From: Siminovitchia terrae
GTDB lineage: Bacteria; Bacillota; Bacilli; Bacillales; Bacillaceae_C
DNA length: 64,000 bases
Direction of reading: 5' to 3'
Assembly (NCBI RefSeq): GCF_003605405.2
Contig: NZ_QYTW02000013.1
Coordinates: 1-64,000, forward strand
Part shown: one piece after another, positions 61,965-64,000 of the stretch
How positions within the stretch are numbered: position 1 is the stretch's first letter
How the letters are laid out: each line of letters opens with the position of its first letter
Notes under the pieces: model-generated
Seen by the model: the letters and a program-made list of their open reading frames with translations, nothing else
Databases searched by the model: none
What the model was told of the DNA's origin: nothing
Program-made: the position numbers and the translations under genes

Positions 61965-61970
61965 ATGCCG

Positions 61971-61998
61971 GGCAATCCTTTTTCCAGGATTGCCTTTT
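61971..61998 (+). terminator. Terminator after pit
   Basis: GGCAATCC pairs with GGATTGCC around TTTTTCCA, followed by TTTT. Starts six bases after the pit stop. Confidence 0.82.
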
Positions 61999-62027
61999 GA
62001 CTGTTAATCCCTAATCGGAGGTTTCAT

Positions 62028-63326
62028 ATGTTCAAATTAAAAGAGAACCAAACAGATGTTAAAACAGAAATTTTGGCAGGGTTCACAACTTTTTTGACAA
62101 TGGTTTACATAGTGGTTGTCAACCCGATCATTTTAAAAGAAGCTGGCGTTCCTTTCGAGCAGGTTTTTACAGCTACCATCATTGCCACTGTTATTGGAAC
62201 ACTATGGATGGCACTCGCCGCCAATTATCCGATTGCCATAGCGCCGGGCATGGGATTGAATGCTTACTTTGCCTACTCTGTTGTAGGAGCACATAATATA
62301 TCTTATACGATTGCATTCGCCGCTGTATTTGTCGCAGGTGTAATCTTTATCATTTTATCTTTGACACCTTTCCGCAAAATCTTGATTGAAGCGATACCGG
62401 CCAATTTGAAGCACGGAATTACAGCGGGCATAGGGTTGTTCATAGCATTTATCGGTATGAGACTAACCGGAATCATTGTCGCGCACCCAACAAATCTTGT
62501 GGCTTTGGGCGATCTTCACTCTCCTGGAGTATTGCTCGCTTTGCTAGGTCTCGCGGTTACCCTTATTTTGATGGCACTTAATGTACATGGAGCATTATTT
62601 ATTGGTATGATCATTACGGCAGTCGTTGCTTATTTCACTGGCCAATTGTCATTTGAGCATGGTTTTATCGAAAAACCGTCCTTGCCGGAAGGCCTGCTTG
62701 TTACAAATCCAATAGCTGCATTTGGTGATGTCTTCGAACACTTTCTTTTCGCCGTCGTCTTCTCGTTCTTACTGGTTACCATTTTTGACACAACAGGTAC
62801 GATGATCGGGGTTGCTCAACAAGCGGGATTGATGAAAGGGAACTCTTTTCCACGTGCACGTCAGGCCCTGCTTGCAGATTCAGTTGCTACAACAGTGGGA
62901 GCCATGTTCGGGACAAGTCCGACAAGCGCTTATATCGAATCGTCTTCAGGGGTCGCCGCCGGCGGCCGGACAGGTTTAACAACTTTGACGGTCTCTGCCC
63001 TGTTTATCATCGCCGCTTTCTTCGGACCGCTTGTCAGTGCGGTTTCAGGACTATCTGCCATTACGGCCCCTGCTCTAATCATAGTCGGAAGCCTCATGAT
63101 GGGAGCGATCTCCGAAATTAATTGGAAAAAAATCGACGAAGGATTCCCTGCGTTTTTAATTATTTTAAGCATGCCGCTGACGTCAAGTATTGCTACAGGC
63201 ATTGCCCTTGGATTTATTTCCTACCCTTTGTTGAAAATCGCCAAAGGGAAATGGCGTGAGGTGCATCCGCTTGTCTATATTTTTGCGGTATTGTTTTTCT
63301 ATCAATTGGCGTTTATCCCACATTAG
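62028..63326 (+). CDS. NCS2-family purine (guanine/hypoxanthine) permease
   Basis: A 432-residue permease of the AzgA-like group of NCS2, length of PbuO or PbuG. Motifs are VVNPIILKEAG in the first helix, GMGLNAYFAYSVV, TVGAMFGTSPTSAYIESSSGVAAGGRTGLT near residue 305, and FISYPLL. The threonine and aspartate around FDTTGTMIGV fit purine binding. It imports purine bases with protons. AATCGGAGG is the ribosome site. No purine riboswitch fits in the 63-base gap, and a terminator after pit suggests its own promoter within that gap or read-through. Confidence 0.9.
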   Translation: MFKLKENQTDVKTEILAGFTTFLTMVYIVVVNPIILKEAGVPFEQVFTATIIATVIGTLWMALAANYPIAIAPGMGLNAYFAYSVVGAHNISYTIAFAAVFVAGVIFIILSLTPFRKILIEAIPANLKHGITAGIGLFIAFIGMRLTGIIVAHPTNLVALGDLHSPGVLLALLGLAVTLILMALNVHGALFIGMIITAVVAYFTGQLSFEHGFIEKPSLPEGLLVTNPIAAFGDVFEHFLFAVVFSFLLVTIFDTTGTMIGVAQQAGLMKGNSFPRARQALLADSVATTVGAMFGTSPTSAYIESSSGVAAGGRTGLTTLTVSALFIIAAFFGPLVSAVSGLSAITAPALIIVGSLMMGAISEINWKKIDEGFPAFLIILSMPLTSSIATGIALGFISYPLLKIAKGKWREVHPLVYIFAVLFFYQLAFIPH

Positions 63327-63368
63327 AAAAAAGTGCTAAGATACATGAAGAAAGAAGTGGAGCATGCC

Positions 63369-63403
63369 AAAAAGATCATCATTAGGTTGATGATCTTTTT
63401 TTT
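63369..63403 (+). terminator. Terminator after the purine permease
   Basis: AAAAAGATCATCA pairs with TGATGATCTTTTT around a six-base loop; the T run continues beyond the stem. Confidence 0.88.
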
Positions 63404-63518
63404 GTGTGCTCATCTTTTTTGGGAGATTGGTGGTGATGGTTAGAGACCTGGTCTTTGAGTTACATCAATTTCATATCTGCTTATAGACTTTCCTTTTCCC
63501 GATACACCTTTTGGGGGA

Positions 63519-63712
63519 TCAAATGCGCCTTGGCGTATTTGCGTCCAGATTTTATCGAGCTCCGCTCGATAAATTTCCTCTGAAAATCTGTGGCATCCGC
63601 CGGAGGCTTTGACTTTATTCAGCCGGGGTTTGAACCCCCACTGAATGGAATACCAATATGCTTTCATCTCACCACTTACAGATGTGTGAGACTTCTGCTG
63701 AATGAAGTTAAA
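63519..63712 (+). repeat. Full-length 195-bp dispersed repeat
   Basis: Complete copy from TCAAATG to GTTAAA. One base in the last stem differs (GATGTGTGAGAC where most have GAAGTGGGAGAC). Lies between the purine permease and the E1-beta gene. Confidence 0.93.
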
Positions 63713-63725
63713 AAAATCTGAATAC

Positions 63726-63757
63726 AAAAAGTCTAATCTTCGGCGATTAGACTTTTT
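63726..63757. terminator. Bidirectional terminator before the E1-beta gene end
   Basis: AAAAAGTCTAATC pairs with GATTAGACTTTTT around six bases, with T tracts on both strands. Confidence 0.85.
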
Positions 63758-63773
63758 CATTATGATTATTAAT

Positions 63774-64000
63774 TTAAAAGTGGAGTGTTTTCTCAATTGC
63801 TTTCACTACACGATTAACTGTCGGCAAATAGTGCTGTTCTAATGAATAGAGCGGAACCGGTACATCAAAACCAGTAACCCTTTCGACCGGAGATTTTAAA
63901 TAGAGAAAGGAAGTATCATTGATTAATGCGATAATTTCCGCGCCCAATCCACTTGTTGCATGGGCTTCATGTACGATGACCGCCCTTCCGGTTTTTTGTA
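63774..64000 (-). CDS. Alpha-ketoacid dehydrogenase E1 beta subunit, C-terminal part
   Basis: Only the last 75 codons are in the window; the gene continues beyond it. The frame reads KTGRAVIVHEAHATSGLGAE and ends SLEQHYLPTVNRVVKAIEKT-LHF. It matches the transketolase C-terminal domain of E1-beta subunits of pyruvate, branched-chain or acetoin dehydrogenase complexes. GLGAEI and LYLKSPVERVTGFDVPVP are the family segments. Which complex cannot be decided from this part. Confidence 0.88.
   Translation of the reverse strand, partial: QKTGRAVIVHEAHATSGLGAEIIALINDTSFLYLKSPVERVTGFDVPVPLYSLEQHYLPTVNRVVKAIEKTLHF

Noticed and set aside
61965-62027. Purine riboswitch before the NCS2 permease
   Set aside because: Only 63 bases separate the genes and these hold the pit terminator; no purine aptamer core could fit.
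289-63712. CRISPR array
   Set aside because: The repeats are about 195 bp, scattered at kilobase distances and sometimes partial; there are no regular spacers and no cas genes.
63440-63796. 118-residue ORF on the minus strand, and similar ones at 37073-37402, 54851-55036, 58922-59110 and 13448-13747
   Set aside because: All read the same frame of the dispersed repeat (RLNKVKASGGCHRFSEEIYR-like). They have no ribosome site and their ends vary, so they are translations of non-coding repeat DNA.

Overview
The window comes from a Gram-positive, endospore-forming member of the Bacillaceae. It has spoVR-yhdB, ypjP, yhcU, cypC and intracellular subtilisin homologues, sortase-anchored surface proteins, a BceRS-BceAB module, strong Bacillus-type ribosome binding sites (AAAGGAGG) and AT-rich intergenic DNA. 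The genus cannot be fixed from sequence alone. Unlike B. subtilis it has a glyoxylate shunt (aceA, glcB). The text below separates motifs read directly from the sequence from family knowledge and inference.

Layout. 0-8.5 kb: intracellular serine protease, lipoprotein, CYP152-type P450, a YHYH repeat protein and a membrane-anchored methyltransferase, with three decayed genes between them (STM3941-like protein, ECF41 sigma factor, IS605 tnpB). 8.8-13.3 kb: a complete Bce-type antimicrobial-peptide sensing and detoxification operon. 13.6-15.7 kb: a MutS2-like ATPase without an Smr domain, behind a roughly 300-nt leader with a tiny ORF and an intrinsic terminator. 16-18.3 kb: topoisomerase III. 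19.5-25.6 kb: a four-gene, very AT-rich defence operon (MBL hydrolase, trypsin-like protease, middle component, SMC-like ATPase). It matches the Lamassu / ABC-three-component family and is bordered by an IS3 remnant. 27-30.8 kb: small membrane and regulatory genes, ypjP, and a receiver-BTAD response regulator split at a 12-A tract. 30.9-37 kb: a sortase-assembled pilus operon (VWA adhesin, backbone pilin, two class C sortases). 37.6-45.6 kb: VOC protein, glyoxylate shunt, and a divergent regulator / dipeptide epimerase / acetyltransferase group. 45.6-49.4 kb: TatA-TatC beside a Tat-exported GMC dehydrogenase pair. 49.5-54.8 kb: dipeptidase, YhfK and the csoR-copA-copZ copper efflux genes. 55-64 kb: spoVR-yhdB, a disulfide oxidoreductase pair, aldo/keto reductase, phosphate and purine transporters, and the end of an alpha-ketoacid dehydrogenase E1-beta gene.

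A dispersed, highly structured repeat of about 195 bp occurs ten times (eight long or nearly full, two partial), nearly always in the same orientation. Its 3' part resembles sequence beside the tnpB remnant. I read it as a non-autonomous IS200/IS605-type derivative. One copy forms the leader immediately before bceR and another supplies the stop codon of the GMC oxidoreductase. Two further element types (a 142-bp MITE-like element and a GC-rich palindromic element) are also present. No rRNA, tRNA, CRISPR array or prophage was seen.
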